Made by a program: the position numbers and the translations under genes. Below, piece by piece: positions 33,951 to 43,176 of a stretch of DNA of 64,000 nucleotides. Positions within the stretch are counted from its first letter, which is position 1. Each line of letters starts with the position of its first letter. The notes below the pieces were generated by a model, which worked only from the letters and a program-made list of their open reading frames with translations, made no database searches and had not been told where the DNA came from. Source of the stretch: UBA8401 sp041665525 (lineage in GTDB: Bacteria; Bacteroidota; Ignavibacteria; UBA10030; UBA8401); NCBI GenBank assembly GCA_041665525.1, contig JBAYIS010000005.1, positions 93,219 through 157,218 on the forward strand, given 5' to 3'.

Positions 33951-36626
33951 CTATTTCATTTCACTCACCATTGTGCCGCCTCCCATTGCCGCGGGCATCG
34001 TTGCTTCGCTTCTTACCATAGTTCGGTCTGCAGCATTCACCCAATATAACGATTTCATGTTATCCCCCTCTCCGTGGCCGACCTCAATTTTGAATGTTTC
34101 AAAAATACCTTTGGCATTTGTCACTGTTTCTTTTCCGAGCACTTTTAACGAGATGTTCTTTGCCGATGCCGTCATCATATCGAAGGACGAATAGATTGTT
34201 TGATATCCTTCTTCCAGCGGAAGCGTCGAAAGAATCACGCTCACTGATGATGAACTCGGCATCGTCGGACCCTGCACCGAAGCGTTGATCGGCATTGTTT
34301 GACCGCCGGATTGAATATTTCCCGTCACCGTTTTATCTGTAAAGGTAAAGGATACCGTCGCAGGTCCTTGCTGCACCTGCTGCCGGATGGGCCACAGTGT
34401 AACCGCATCATAATCAACTGTATCAACGGCATTGCCCATAGCTCCGCTGGAAGTTTCGATGATTCGGAGAACTTCCTTGCCGTTGTATTTTGCTTTCGAC
34501 ACCGAGCGTGTCATGGTCATCGCCATTTGTTGACCGCGCATCGTTATCGTAATGTCGTACACTGTCGTTCCTTCGGTTATGAGAGCCGGATTGAAGAGAA
34601 GTGGCGATGCGACAGCGGGAGACGGCGTGCTTGCTTTCGGCATAGTTACGGTCGCAACGTCAACAGTAATCTCATCCAGTTTCTTTTGGATATCTGCCGG
34701 GATGTTGTCCTGTACGCGGCCGCCGAGATGTTTCGCAAAGAATTTTTCCATTGCAACGATCATCGCCAGCCGATTTTCCCTACCTTGAAATCCATGACCT
34801 TCGTCAGGAGCGACCATGTATTCAACCTGTCTGCCAAGGTCGCGAGTTGCTACCACGATCTGATCTGCTTCTGCTTTCTTCACTCGCGGATCGTTTGCTC
34901 CCTGTACAACATACAACGGCGCTATAATATTCTTTGCAGAGTTCAATGGTGATTGTTCTTCCAACATTTTTTTCTCTTCCGGATTCTCCATATCTCCCAC
35001 ACGTATGGCAAATGTTTTTCGCATTGGTGCCCAGTAAGGAGGAATCGAATTGAGCAGTGTAATAATATTGGAAGGACCCACGATATCGAATCCGGCTGCA
35101 TACAGATCCGGTGTGAATGTCAATCCCGCAAGCGTTGCATAACCGCCGTACGAGCCTCCGCCGATAGCAATTTTCTTCGGATCTGCGATACCTTCTTTAA
35201 TCAAATAATTTACTCCGTCAGTAATATCGTGCTGCATTGCGCCAATACCCCATTGTTTGTTGCCCGCGTTCAAAAATTTCTTGCCGTATCCTGTTGATGC
35301 ACGGAAGTTTGGCTGCAACACTGCATAGCCGCGGTTGGCAAAAAATTGTGCATACGCATGATATCCCCACGTATCCCGTCCCCACGGACCGCCGTGAATC
35401 CACATAATAACGGGAAGATTCTTTGCCGGGATTCCTTTGGGAACGGTGAGATATGCCGGGATAGTCATACCATCGCGTGCTTTGTAACGGACAGGTTTCA
35501 TTGGTGCGAGATTCTCACTCGGCAGGTTTGGACGCGACTTATAGATCAGCGTTGCTTTCTCCGTTTTGGTATTGTAAATGTATCGGGAGCCGGGATCGAC
35601 GTCGCTGGCGACGCTGACCATCCACAATGTTTCATCTTCGGTCATACCACTGAGTCCGATCTCGCCGGGAGGAAGTGCCTTTTGCATCTTCTTATAATTC
35701 GATTCGAATTGTTTATCTTTAAAATAGATGCGCAAACGGTCCCCAAGGTAGAACGTTGCCAGCAGCTTATCAGTTTTATCAGAGAATATTGATCCGCTGA
35801 AATCGACCTCCTTCAACGGATCCTTTTCAACAATGGTCGACTTTAGAGTTTTCAGGTCGAACAGTTCAAATTGCTGTTTGTCGATCTTTCCTTTGTTGGT
35901 GGTGATATAAATCTTTTTATCATCGGGAGTGAAACGGATCGTACCGAACGATTCTTCGGAAGTGGCAGAATATATCGGAACGAGTTTATCGCCTTCAACG
36001 GAAAGTAATTCTGTTCCCCCGTCCGGAGTTTGCCTCAATCCCAACCGCACATTCCCTTTGTTATCGATATCCCAACCGGCAATGTTCTCATCATTCTTCC
36101 GCAGAAGTGTTTTTTCGCCCGATTCAATATTCAGCCGGTAGACATCATGCAGTTCCGGCTTCCGGTCATTCAAGCCGATGATGATCTCGTTCGGAGTTTT
36201 TCTCGGAACATCGTAGATGTACGCCCGGACCTTTTCCATTGGTGTCAGATCGCGTGCCGCGGGGACCGGGTCTCCCTGGTCTGCCGGGTTAACGGCATAA
36301 ATACGGAAATTTTCATCTCCGCCTTTATCCTGAACGAAAAGGATGTATTTCCCGCCGCGCGACCAGAAGTACGACGAGATCGGCCGTTTGGTATCATTGG
36401 TGACTGGACGGGCTTTTTCGAATGCCTCGTCGATTCCTTTGATCCATATATTTCGGATTCCGTTGAACGGTTTGATAAATGAAATATATTTTCCATCAGG
36501 AGAGAGTTGGGCGCCGGAGATTTCTGGGTCTCCGAAAAAGAGTTCCCGATCGATGATCGGTGGGAGTTGTGAATACATGATTCCTGTAAGGATTAAGGTG
36601 AATAGAATAGAAAGCAATAGCTTCAT
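33951..36626 (-). CDS. S9 family serine peptidase (prolyl oligopeptidase type) with C-terminal extension
   Basis: 891 aa with signal peptide (MKLLLSILFTLILTGIMYS), so periplasmic or secreted. Residues 25-365 are a beta-propeller with WD-like repeats (LSPDGKYISF, SRGGKYILFV, RFTPDDKKIY); residues 375-640 are the alpha/beta-hydrolase with Ser492 in GGGSYGGY, Asp579 in ANDPRV and His611 in DEGHGF. It would cleave oligopeptides, as dipeptidyl aminopeptidases do. A further 235 residues (from about 655) form a beta-rich domain not present in ordinary S9 enzymes; it resembles the DUF3108-type lipid- or sugar-binding fold found in secreted proteins of this group. Single gene, closed by a terminator. 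Confidence 0.9.
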   Translation of the reverse strand: MKLLLSILFTLILTGIMYSQLPPIIDRELFFGDPEISGAQLSPDGKYISFIKPFNGIRNIWIKGIDEAFEKARPVTNDTKRPISSYFWSRGGKYILFVQDKGGDENFRIYAVNPADQGDPVPAARDLTPMEKVRAYIYDVPRKTPNEIIIGLNDRKPELHDVYRLNIESGEKTLLRKNDENIAGWDIDNKGNVRLGLRQTPDGGTELLSVEGDKLVPIYSATSEESFGTIRFTPDDKKIYITTNKGKIDKQQFELFDLKTLKSTIVEKDPLKEVDFSGSIFSDKTDKLLATFYLGDRLRIYFKDKQFESNYKKMQKALPPGEIGLSGMTEDETLWMVSVASDVDPGSRYIYNTKTEKATLIYKSRPNLPSENLAPMKPVRYKARDGMTIPAYLTVPKGIPAKNLPVIMWIHGGPWGRDTWGYHAYAQFFANRGYAVLQPNFRASTGYGKKFLNAGNKQWGIGAMQHDITDGVNYLIKEGIADPKKIAIGGGSYGGYATLAGLTFTPDLYAAGFDIVGPSNIITLLNSIPPYWAPMRKTFAIRVGDMENPEEKKMLEEQSPLNSAKNIIAPLYVVQGANDPRVKKAEADQIVVATRDLGRQVEYMVAPDEGHGFQGRENRLAMIVAMEKFFAKHLGGRVQDNIPADIQKKLDEITVDVATVTMPKASTPSPAVASPLLFNPALITEGTTVYDITITMRGQQMAMTMTRSVSKAKYNGKEVLRIIETSSGAMGNAVDTVDYDAVTLWPIRQQVQQGPATVSFTFTDKTVTGNIQSGGQTMPINASVQGPTMPSSSSVSVILSTLPLEEGYQTIYSSFDMMTASAKNISLKVLGKETVTNAKGIFETFKIEVGHGEGDNMKSLYWVNAADRTMVRSEATMPAAMGGGTMVSEMK

Positions 36627-36720
36627 ACAACCTCCTGCCAGACGTTTTGAAATGGAGTAATTATGAACTAAATTGAAATGAAGGTAAGGAAAGTTTGTCT
36701 TAGAAAAAGGACTTTTATTG

Positions 36721-38127
36721 ATGCGAAAAACAGTGATTTTACTAGCTCTATTGTGTTTTTATGGCACAGCCCAAACTATCCGCCCATTGCAGGAATCTGC
36801 CGTAATTAGTACGGTAGATTATTATGAATCTGCCTATAAACTCTATGGCACCGCTTTGCGAACAGCGTTGCATAACATTATTAAAGGGCATACGGTCGTT
36901 TCATATGCCTCGCTTTGGACACATATGCAGACAACGGATAAAAAACCGAACGGGAAAGTGTGGGACATGTATTCTGATGTTCCTGGAGGAACGCTTCCCT
37001 ATGAATTCACATTTTCTACTGATCAATGCGGTTTGTACAGCGTTGAAGGGGATTGCTACAATCGCGAACACTCTTGGCCGAAAAGCTGGTTCAATGATGT
37101 AAGCCCGCCATATTCGGATTTGTTCCATCTCTTTCCGACAGACGGTAAAGTGAACGGCATACGAAGTAATTATCCGTACGGGAATGTCGGAGTGGTGAAT
37201 ACGGTTTCGTTAAATGGAAGCAAACTTGGACAGTCTATCGTTCCGGGATATTCCAAAACAGTTTTTGAACCGATCGATGCCTACAAAGGAGATCTTGCCC
37301 GCGCACAGATGTATATGTCAGTCCGCTATTATTTAGAGGATGGTACCTGGAGTTTCAGCGATGCGACGAATAAATCGGATCTGGTTTCATGGTATGCAGG
37401 ATTACTCTATTCGTGGCACATCAAGGACTCTGTCAGTACGAAGGAGATCAACCGCAATCAGGCGGTGTACGGAATTCAGAAAAACCGTAATCCGTTCATC
37501 GATCATCCGGAATTTGCCGCCGAGATCTGGCAGACCGGAATGGCACCTGCACTTGTTTCGATCAGCAGTCCGACAGTGACAACAGTGATCCTCGACTTTT
37601 CCCGCTATCTCGATTCGACGGCAGCGGTCACGAAAGAGAATTTTATCATCGACCATTCGGTTGGAACTGCTGCGGAAGTCACATGGGGAGTGAACGGGGA
37701 TATTTCGCAGATTATGGTGACAACGTCTCCGTTGAAACCGGAGACGACGTACACACTGCAGATAAAAAACCTGAAGAGCATCAACAACGTGCCGATGCCG
37801 GAGACGAGTATCACGTTCAAAACATCCGGCATTACGGCTGCGCCTTCTTCACAAAGCGTTCCTCACTCGTTCATTCTGGAACAGAATTTTCCAAATCCGT
37901 TCAATCCGTCGACGGAGATCCGCTTCACACTTCCCGTGTCTGGATTTATAACACTCAGGATTTTTACTGTGCTCGGTCAAGAAGTGAAAGTGCTGCTGGA
38001 TGGAAAACAGGAAGCGGGAAGTCATCGTGTCCATTTCGCTGCCGACGATCTGCCGTCCGGATTGTATTTCTATTCGTTACAGTCCGGCAGCAATGTGCAG
38101 ACAAAAAAAATGACGTTCCTTAAATAG
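36721..38127 (+). CDS. Secreted endonuclease I family protein with T9SS sorting domain
   Basis: 468 aa from the ATG at 36721 (a TTG one codon earlier is the only alternative). Signal peptide MRKTVILLALLCFYGTA. Residues 30-270 are an EndA/NucM-type nuclease with the metal-binding NREHSWPKSWF (114-124; His117) and DLFHLFPTDGKVN (133-145). Residues 285-370 look like an Ig-like domain (TVTTVILDFSRYLDSTAAV). The last 80 residues are a T9SS sorting domain (LEQNFPNPFNPSTEIRFTLP to KKMTFLK). Extracellular DNA or RNA degradation for nutrients or biofilm control is the probable job. Single gene. Confidence 0.9.
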   Translation: MRKTVILLALLCFYGTAQTIRPLQESAVISTVDYYESAYKLYGTALRTALHNIIKGHTVVSYASLWTHMQTTDKKPNGKVWDMYSDVPGGTLPYEFTFSTDQCGLYSVEGDCYNREHSWPKSWFNDVSPPYSDLFHLFPTDGKVNGIRSNYPYGNVGVVNTVSLNGSKLGQSIVPGYSKTVFEPIDAYKGDLARAQMYMSVRYYLEDGTWSFSDATNKSDLVSWYAGLLYSWHIKDSVSTKEINRNQAVYGIQKNRNPFIDHPEFAAEIWQTGMAPALVSISSPTVTTVILDFSRYLDSTAAVTKENFIIDHSVGTAAEVTWGVNGDISQIMVTTSPLKPETTYTLQIKNLKSINNVPMPETSITFKTSGITAAPSSQSVPHSFILEQNFPNPFNPSTEIRFTLPVSGFITLRIFTVLGQEVKVLLDGKQEAGSHRVHFAADDLPSGLYFYSLQSGSNVQTKKMTFLK

Positions 38128-38205
38128 GGACTACGAGCAGCCGTTTCACCGCGTGAATTGGTTCGAATAAAAAGATAATTCGTCATAATTATAGGGGGAT
38201 AGGTT

Positions 38206-39372
38206 ATGTACGGTCTGGATAATGCCTCTCGCGAAGCCATCCAAAAACATCTGCGGACAGCAGATGAATATTTCAGGGTGAAGAATTTTGATGCGGCACT
38301 TGCAGAAATTGAAAAAGCCTTGACTTATGATCCGCGCAATATGCTTGCACGGAACTTCATGGAAAAAGTGAAGCTGGCATTGAAACAAGGGCAGTCTGCC
38401 GCTGCTTCGCCGGCCGGTGCGAAACACCTTACTCCGGAAGAAAAGATGAAGCTGATCCCGGCGTTATTTAAGGATATTGAACAGCTGCTGTCAAAGAAGG
38501 ATTTCCACCGCGCGAAGGAAAAGGTCAATGAGATACTTTCCATTGATCCGGAAAATTTTTATGCGAAAGCATACCTCGACAACATCAATCAGCGCCAAAT
38601 GACCCACGTTGCCGAAGTTGCGAACGTGATTCAATCTTCGCCGACGGAATCGTCATCGTCGCGAGAACAGCTGCCGAAAGGAAGTCTGTTCATGTACAGA
38701 GAGATGTTGAAAGAGTTCTGGTTTGATGGGAAGATCAGTAATGATGAAGCGATGCAATTACAATCCGTGCGCGATCTTTTCGGAATTACCGTAAAAGAGC
38801 ATACGGAGATCGAACGGGAAGTTAAGGTTCAGGCGTATGTGGAAGCGCTGCAGATGGCGTGGAAGGACGGCATCGTCACCGAGAATGAGCAAAAGGTGCT
38901 GGAAATGATGCGGCAGCGATATTCCATCTCTGCAGAAGAGCATCTCTCTGCGGAATTGAAGATCGACGAAGCCCGCTTATCCCGTTCCAGCAAAGGGACG
39001 ATTCTGCTGGTAGACGGCGATATGGAGACACTCACCAGCATGATCGGTGAACTGAAACGGCGAAATTACGAAATACTGGTAACTCATTATATCGATGACG
39101 CGCTGAATGTTTTGATCAACCGGACACCGAATATCATTATTAGCGAAATCTTTTTTGAGGAGAAAGGCGTGGATGGTTTTTCTTTCTTCAAGAAACTGGA
39201 GCAGCTGCCGCACCTGAAGCATATTCCATTCTTCTTTATGTCGGCATTCGACGACGACAAGGTGATTCGTGCCGGTATCCGGCTGGGTGTCGATCATTAC
39301 TTCCATAAACCGCTGGATATGAAATTCCTGATGGCTGAAATTGATGTGGCATTAAGATCGCAGAAGAAGTGA
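38206..39372 (+). CDS. TPR-like / helical-repeat protein with C-terminal pseudo-receiver domain
   Basis: 388 aa, no signal peptide. Residues 17-60 and 93-130 are TPR-like helices (AALAEIEKALTYDPRNMLAR, AKEKVNEILSIDPENFYAKA). Residues 168-205 and 214-250 are two copies of a helical unit with the pattern W/F-x-D-G-x-I/V-x4-E ... EH (FWFDGKISNDEAM and AWKDGIVTENEQK). Residues 264-388 have a response-regulator receiver fold: TILLVDGDMET with acidic Asp270/Asp272, Ser346, Lys368 in HKPLD. The phospho-acceptor position after IIIS is Glu314, not Asp, so ordinary phosphorylation is not expected and the domain may be locked in an active-like state. An intracellular adaptor is the likeliest role. Confidence 0.8.
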   Translation: MYGLDNASREAIQKHLRTADEYFRVKNFDAALAEIEKALTYDPRNMLARNFMEKVKLALKQGQSAAASPAGAKHLTPEEKMKLIPALFKDIEQLLSKKDFHRAKEKVNEILSIDPENFYAKAYLDNINQRQMTHVAEVANVIQSSPTESSSSREQLPKGSLFMYREMLKEFWFDGKISNDEAMQLQSVRDLFGITVKEHTEIEREVKVQAYVEALQMAWKDGIVTENEQKVLEMMRQRYSISAEEHLSAELKIDEARLSRSSKGTILLVDGDMETLTSMIGELKRRNYEILVTHYIDDALNVLINRTPNIIISEIFFEEKGVDGFSFFKKLEQLPHLKHIPFFFMSAFDDDKVIRAGIRLGVDHYFHKPLDMKFLMAEIDVALRSQKK

Positions 39373-39382
39373 AAGTGTTATC

Positions 39383-39421
39383 ACATGACTGTCATCTGTC
39401 AGATGACAGTCATGTTTTTTT
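39383..39421 (+). terminator. Rho-independent terminator after the receiver protein
   Basis: A near-perfect long palindrome (ACATGACTGTCATCTG and its complement, 39383-39415) followed by seven T. It separates this gene from the leftward ABC operon that ends at 39423. Confidence 0.9.
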
Positions 39422-39422
39422 A

Positions 39423-40889
39423 TCACCGTACATCATACCGTAAAAACCTTACAAACGCACCGGCAAAGACCGCAAGTGAAAAGATCCCCAACAGACCAAC
39501 ATCGATAATCGCCGGAATCGCCGCATCCCTGAACGAGTGTGCCGGGTGTTCGAACTGAGGCATATCGGAAATATCCAGCACGCCTTTTTCCCGCCCGGTA
39601 TCGATCTTCACTCCGGTATCGCTGTTCATCTCGATCCGGATCCCGCCGATACCGCCGCTCTCTTTTTGTTTCTTATCCTTGTAGGAAGTGAAGAGAGGAC
39701 GGAAATCGTTCAATGCATCCTCATACCGTGTCTTTAAAGCGATATCTGTTCCTGTAAGGTTCATCGCCGCAAGTTGAAATGCAGAGGCGGGGGAGAAACG
39801 GGAAAGAGTAAATGCGAACCGTTCCTGTTCAGATTTCTTGTTCCGTACGTCATCGTTCACTTTCTTTGTGAACGCATCGATATCTTGCTGTACCTGTTTG
39901 CGGTCGTTGTCATCTTCTTCCATCCATTGCCACATCTTTTCCTCGCGGTATGTTTCGCGTTCTTCTTTGCTCAATCCGTTTGTCGGAGCGTTTCGCGCCT
40001 TCCATTTATCCTGCATCACCTGCTCGTACTGCGTCCACCGATCCTTACTGTACGCATCGCGCTGTCCTTCAATCTCCGCAACGGTCGGTACGTTAATGAT
40101 CTGCCCTGCAACCGTCGCCCCCGCCCGCGGGAAGATGAACACCAGGCAAACCCAGACAACAAGGGAAAAGAGAAAAGAAACGGATGAACGTTTCGTCGTT
40201 GTCGACAGGAAAAGTCCGAGCGCAATGAAGAATGTCTGATACAACAATGCGGCGCCAAAGAGGGCTGTTAATTTCAACCAATGATCGTTTGTCATGGGTA
40301 CATTCCATACAAGCAGCAGCAAAACGGAGAGCAATAACGGAAGAAGGAGCGGTATCGCCAATCCCAGCCACGCACCGATGAATTTACCAGTAATATACTG
40401 TGTTCGCGGAACGGCGTTGGAGAATATTAATTGCAGGGTTCCCCGCTCCGCTTCGCCGTTCACCGCATCAAATGTAAACAGAATGGCAAGCAGCGAAAAG
40501 ACCACAGTGACGATAAAAGCAAAATCGATGAAACGGAAAACCGCATAGATCGGGTCGTCGCTGTACGTGCTGTGTGTCAGTTTAATACTGTTGAAACTGT
40601 TTATGCCGGAGATTCTGCCGATGTCGTTGTGCACGCCGGAGACAAAAATCTGCATTGGATCCGGTTTCCGGAAGATCTTGTTGTTCAGCGCCATCCACCC
40701 GCGCGCCTCCCGCATTTCCTGTTGAACCAGCTGTGTGCTGGTCTCATACTGTCGCGTGGCATTGTTGAATTGTCCGATCCCGACGACGACGCTGAGCAGG
40801 AGTAACACCGTAACGACAGCGAAGGTCAAAGTGAATTTCGGACTGAAGAAGATATTCTTTAATTCGTGCGTAATGATGTAGGAAAGCAT
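39423..40889 (-). CDS. ABC-2 type transporter permease with large external loop (copy B)
   Basis: 488 aa from the ATG at 40889, which has GGAG five bases ahead and gives a start (MLSYIITHELKNIFFSPKF) that matches its paralogue upstream; the GTG at 40934, overlapping the previous stop, is an alternative. Six membrane helices, with a soluble loop of about 165 residues before the last. Conserved stretch: DDPIYAVFRFIDFAFIV, LLAILFTFDAVNGEAERGTL, IFSNAVPRTQYITGKFIG. Family ABC-2/DUF3526-like. Fifth gene of the leftward operon; the ATPase at 42401 would drive it together with copy A. Confidence 0.85.
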   Translation of the reverse strand: MLSYIITHELKNIFFSPKFTLTFAVVTVLLLLSVVVGIGQFNNATRQYETSTQLVQQEMREARGWMALNNKIFRKPDPMQIFVSGVHNDIGRISGINSFNSIKLTHSTYSDDPIYAVFRFIDFAFIVTVVFSLLAILFTFDAVNGEAERGTLQLIFSNAVPRTQYITGKFIGAWLGLAIPLLLPLLLSVLLLLVWNVPMTNDHWLKLTALFGAALLYQTFFIALGLFLSTTTKRSSVSFLFSLVVWVCLVFIFPRAGATVAGQIINVPTVAEIEGQRDAYSKDRWTQYEQVMQDKWKARNAPTNGLSKEERETYREEKMWQWMEEDDNDRKQVQQDIDAFTKKVNDDVRNKKSEQERFAFTLSRFSPASAFQLAAMNLTGTDIALKTRYEDALNDFRPLFTSYKDKKQKESGGIGGIRIEMNSDTGVKIDTGREKGVLDISDMPQFEHPAHSFRDAAIPAIIDVGLLGIFSLAVFAGAFVRFLRYDVR

Positions 40890-40930
40890 GGCCGCTCCAT
40901 AATTGAATTGTGTCGCCGTCCCGGCGTTGC

Positions 40931-42349
40931 TCACCGGACGTCATAATACTTGAAAGAAATAAACGCTCCGGCAAAGAACAGCAAATTGAACGCTGCAAGG
41001 ATTCCTGTATAGCCGGCATAATACCCGATTCCCGAAATGGCGGATAAGGGTGCAAACTCGAATTGCGGAAGCTCACTGATATTAATTGGTTTTGGCTTTT
41101 CCGCATTATCGTCGCTTACCATGCGAAAGACCATGGAAAATCCTCCGGTGTTCATCCCGGTCTTCTCCTTCATGAACGCGGCGTATTGCTGCTGATAATT
41201 CTTCGCTTGAGAAAGATAATGCTGTTCGAGTCGAAGCGAGGTCCCGGTCGCCTCAGATGCCGACAACGAGAATAATGCCGACGGCGAGATTCCGGAAAAG
41301 AACAGTGCCAGTTGTTGCTGCTCCGCTTGTCGGTTCATCCGGTCTTCGTTCAACCGGGCGGCGAGCTCGTTGAATTTCTTTTCCCGTTCATCAGCAAGAT
41401 CCTGCATGAATTTGTTGAAGGCAGTCATCACTTCCTGCATGTTATCCGTTTTGGGAGGAGAGAACGCGCTCATCTTTTCCCTATCTTCGTTCCAGACCTG
41501 GGACATGAACCTGCTTTTTTGTGAATTAATTTCATCCAAACTCGGCACATCCACGAAAAGATCGGCGCCAATCACAGACAACCGCGGAATGATCATCACC
41601 GTCATGATCCACAATGACAGCAGAACAAGGAAGGAGGTGGATGACCGCTCGGTCTTTGCAGATACAGAGAGCGAAAGAGAAAGGAAGGCTCCGATCGATA
41701 ACATTCCTGCTACGATGATCAGAAAAAGCTTGAACCATTCATCGCTGGTAAGGGCAATATTGAATACCGGCAAAAAAAGGATACCGGCCAATATCGGGAT
41801 CAGCAGAGGGACGGCAAGCGCCAGAAACGATCCGACGAACTTTGCGACCACATAGTACCCGCGCGGGACTGCATTGGAGAATGTCAAACGGAGTGTTCCG
41901 CGTTCCTTTTCTCCGTTGATCAGGTCATATCCGAACAGAATCGCAAACAAGGAGAGGACGATGGAAAAAATAAAATCGAGATCCAGAAACCGGAACATGG
42001 CGAAGATCGGATCATCGCCGTACCGGCTGTCTTCACTCCGTAATTCGCCCCGTCCGCGCACTTCAATCGTCCGTCCGATGTCATTGGAGATACCGTTCAC
42101 CAATGTTGCCAACGGCTGCGGTGGAAGGAAAATCTTGTATTCATGCACACGGACCCAGTCGGTGATCCCTTCGTATTGCCGCACATTTGCCCTCTTCGAA
42201 GCCTCGTACTGAGATTGTGCAATCTGATAGTTTTTAACGCCAATATAAAATGATAACAGGATCAGTACGGAACAAATGCTGAACGTGATGGCAAATTTTG
42301 TGGATCCGATGATATCTCGAAGTTCTTTTTCGATGATGAGTTTTAGCAT
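40931..42349 (-). CDS. ABC-2 type transporter permease with large external loop (copy A)
   Basis: 472 aa, six membrane helices: one near residues 18-38, four in the middle (residues 118-280) and one at the C-terminus (about 445-466). The loop between helices 5 and 6 (some 165 residues, rich in charged and Gln residues) lies outside the cytoplasm. Close paralogue of the next gene (DDPIFAMFRFLDLDFIF, LFGYDLINGEKERGTLRLTF, SNAVPRGYYVVAKFVG). The two probably form a heterodimer. Substrate not predictable. Confidence 0.85.
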   Translation of the reverse strand: MLKLIIEKELRDIIGSTKFAITFSICSVLILLSFYIGVKNYQIAQSQYEASKRANVRQYEGITDWVRVHEYKIFLPPQPLATLVNGISNDIGRTIEVRGRGELRSEDSRYGDDPIFAMFRFLDLDFIFSIVLSLFAILFGYDLINGEKERGTLRLTFSNAVPRGYYVVAKFVGSFLALAVPLLIPILAGILFLPVFNIALTSDEWFKLFLIIVAGMLSIGAFLSLSLSVSAKTERSSTSFLVLLSLWIMTVMIIPRLSVIGADLFVDVPSLDEINSQKSRFMSQVWNEDREKMSAFSPPKTDNMQEVMTAFNKFMQDLADEREKKFNELAARLNEDRMNRQAEQQQLALFFSGISPSALFSLSASEATGTSLRLEQHYLSQAKNYQQQYAAFMKEKTGMNTGGFSMVFRMVSDDNAEKPKPINISELPQFEFAPLSAISGIGYYAGYTGILAAFNLLFFAGAFISFKYYDVR

Positions 42350-42400
42350 AGGTGTTTCCTTTTGTTGGAGCTTCAGTTGATCTGCAGTCGACGGATACGT

Positions 42401-43132
42401 TTACTCGTTTATGCCTGCCATATAATTCATGTACAATTTCTCAAGATCTTCTCCCGAAAGTTCTGAACGCTTCTTTTGCATCACCAGATGTCCCTGGCGC
42501 ATGATACCAATGGTGTCTGCAGATTCTTTCGCCCGGAAGATATCGTGGGTGGACATCAATATCGCTTTCCCTTCGTTTCGCAGTGATTCCAACAGCTGCA
42601 TAAATTCAAATCCCGATTTCGGATCGAGTCCGGAGGTCGGTTCATCCAGCAGGATGGCAGGGGCATCTTTCAAAATGGCAATGGCGATGCCGCACTTTTG
42701 CCGCATTCCCTTTGAGAATTCCCTCAGTTTCTTATCATGTGCTTCATCCTGCAGTCCAACCCGAAGCAGCACCGTGCGGTAATCATCCTTCGTGTAATGG
42801 GTCTTTCCACCAAGCCGGACGAAATAATCCAGATTCTGCAGGGCGGTGAAGTTTGTATAGAGCATCACATTTTCGGACACGAACGCGACATGTTTCTTTG
42901 CTTTCAACGGTTCCACATGGGTCGGAATTCCTGCAATGCGCGCCTCGCCCGATGTCGGTTCGAGGAAGTTCAGAAAGATGTTGATGGTGGTCGTCTTTCC
43001 AGCGCCGTTGCCCCCGAGCATGGCAAAGATCTCTCCCGGGTGGACAGAAAACGAAATATTGTCGACGGCAAGTGCACCGTCCTCATACCGTTTTGTCAGA
43101 TCGACCGCTTCAAGCAGTGGCAGGTGTTCCAT
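42401..43132 (-). CDS. ABC transporter ATP-binding protein
   Basis: 243 aa from the ATG at 43132, which follows an AGGAG box; the frame is open to 43165. Walker A GGNGAGKTT, a Q-loop-like segment, the signature REFSKGMRQKCG, Walker B AILLDEPTSGLD and the switch His in STHD. Belongs to the CcmA/NatA group of ABC-2 ATPases. It lies between the NEW3 protein and the two permeases, 51 bases before the first permease, and powers them. Confidence 0.93.
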   Translation of the reverse strand: MEHLPLLEAVDLTKRYEDGALAVDNISFSVHPGEIFAMLGGNGAGKTTTINIFLNFLEPTSGEARIAGIPTHVEPLKAKKHVAFVSENVMLYTNFTALQNLDYFVRLGGKTHYTKDDYRTVLLRVGLQDEAHDKKLREFSKGMRQKCGIAIAILKDAPAILLDEPTSGLDPKSGFEFMQLLESLRNEGKAILMSTHDIFRAKESADTIGIMRQGHLVMQKKRSELSGEDLEKLYMNYMAGINE

Positions 43133-43176
43133 AATACATTTCTCCTTGATAAATGAAAGAAACAATTTTCAGTAGT

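Noticed and set aside
38146..38200. GGTTCGAAT near 38158 as a possible tRNA T-arm
   Set aside because: No acceptor stem, anticodon arm or CCA-side match in the surrounding bases.
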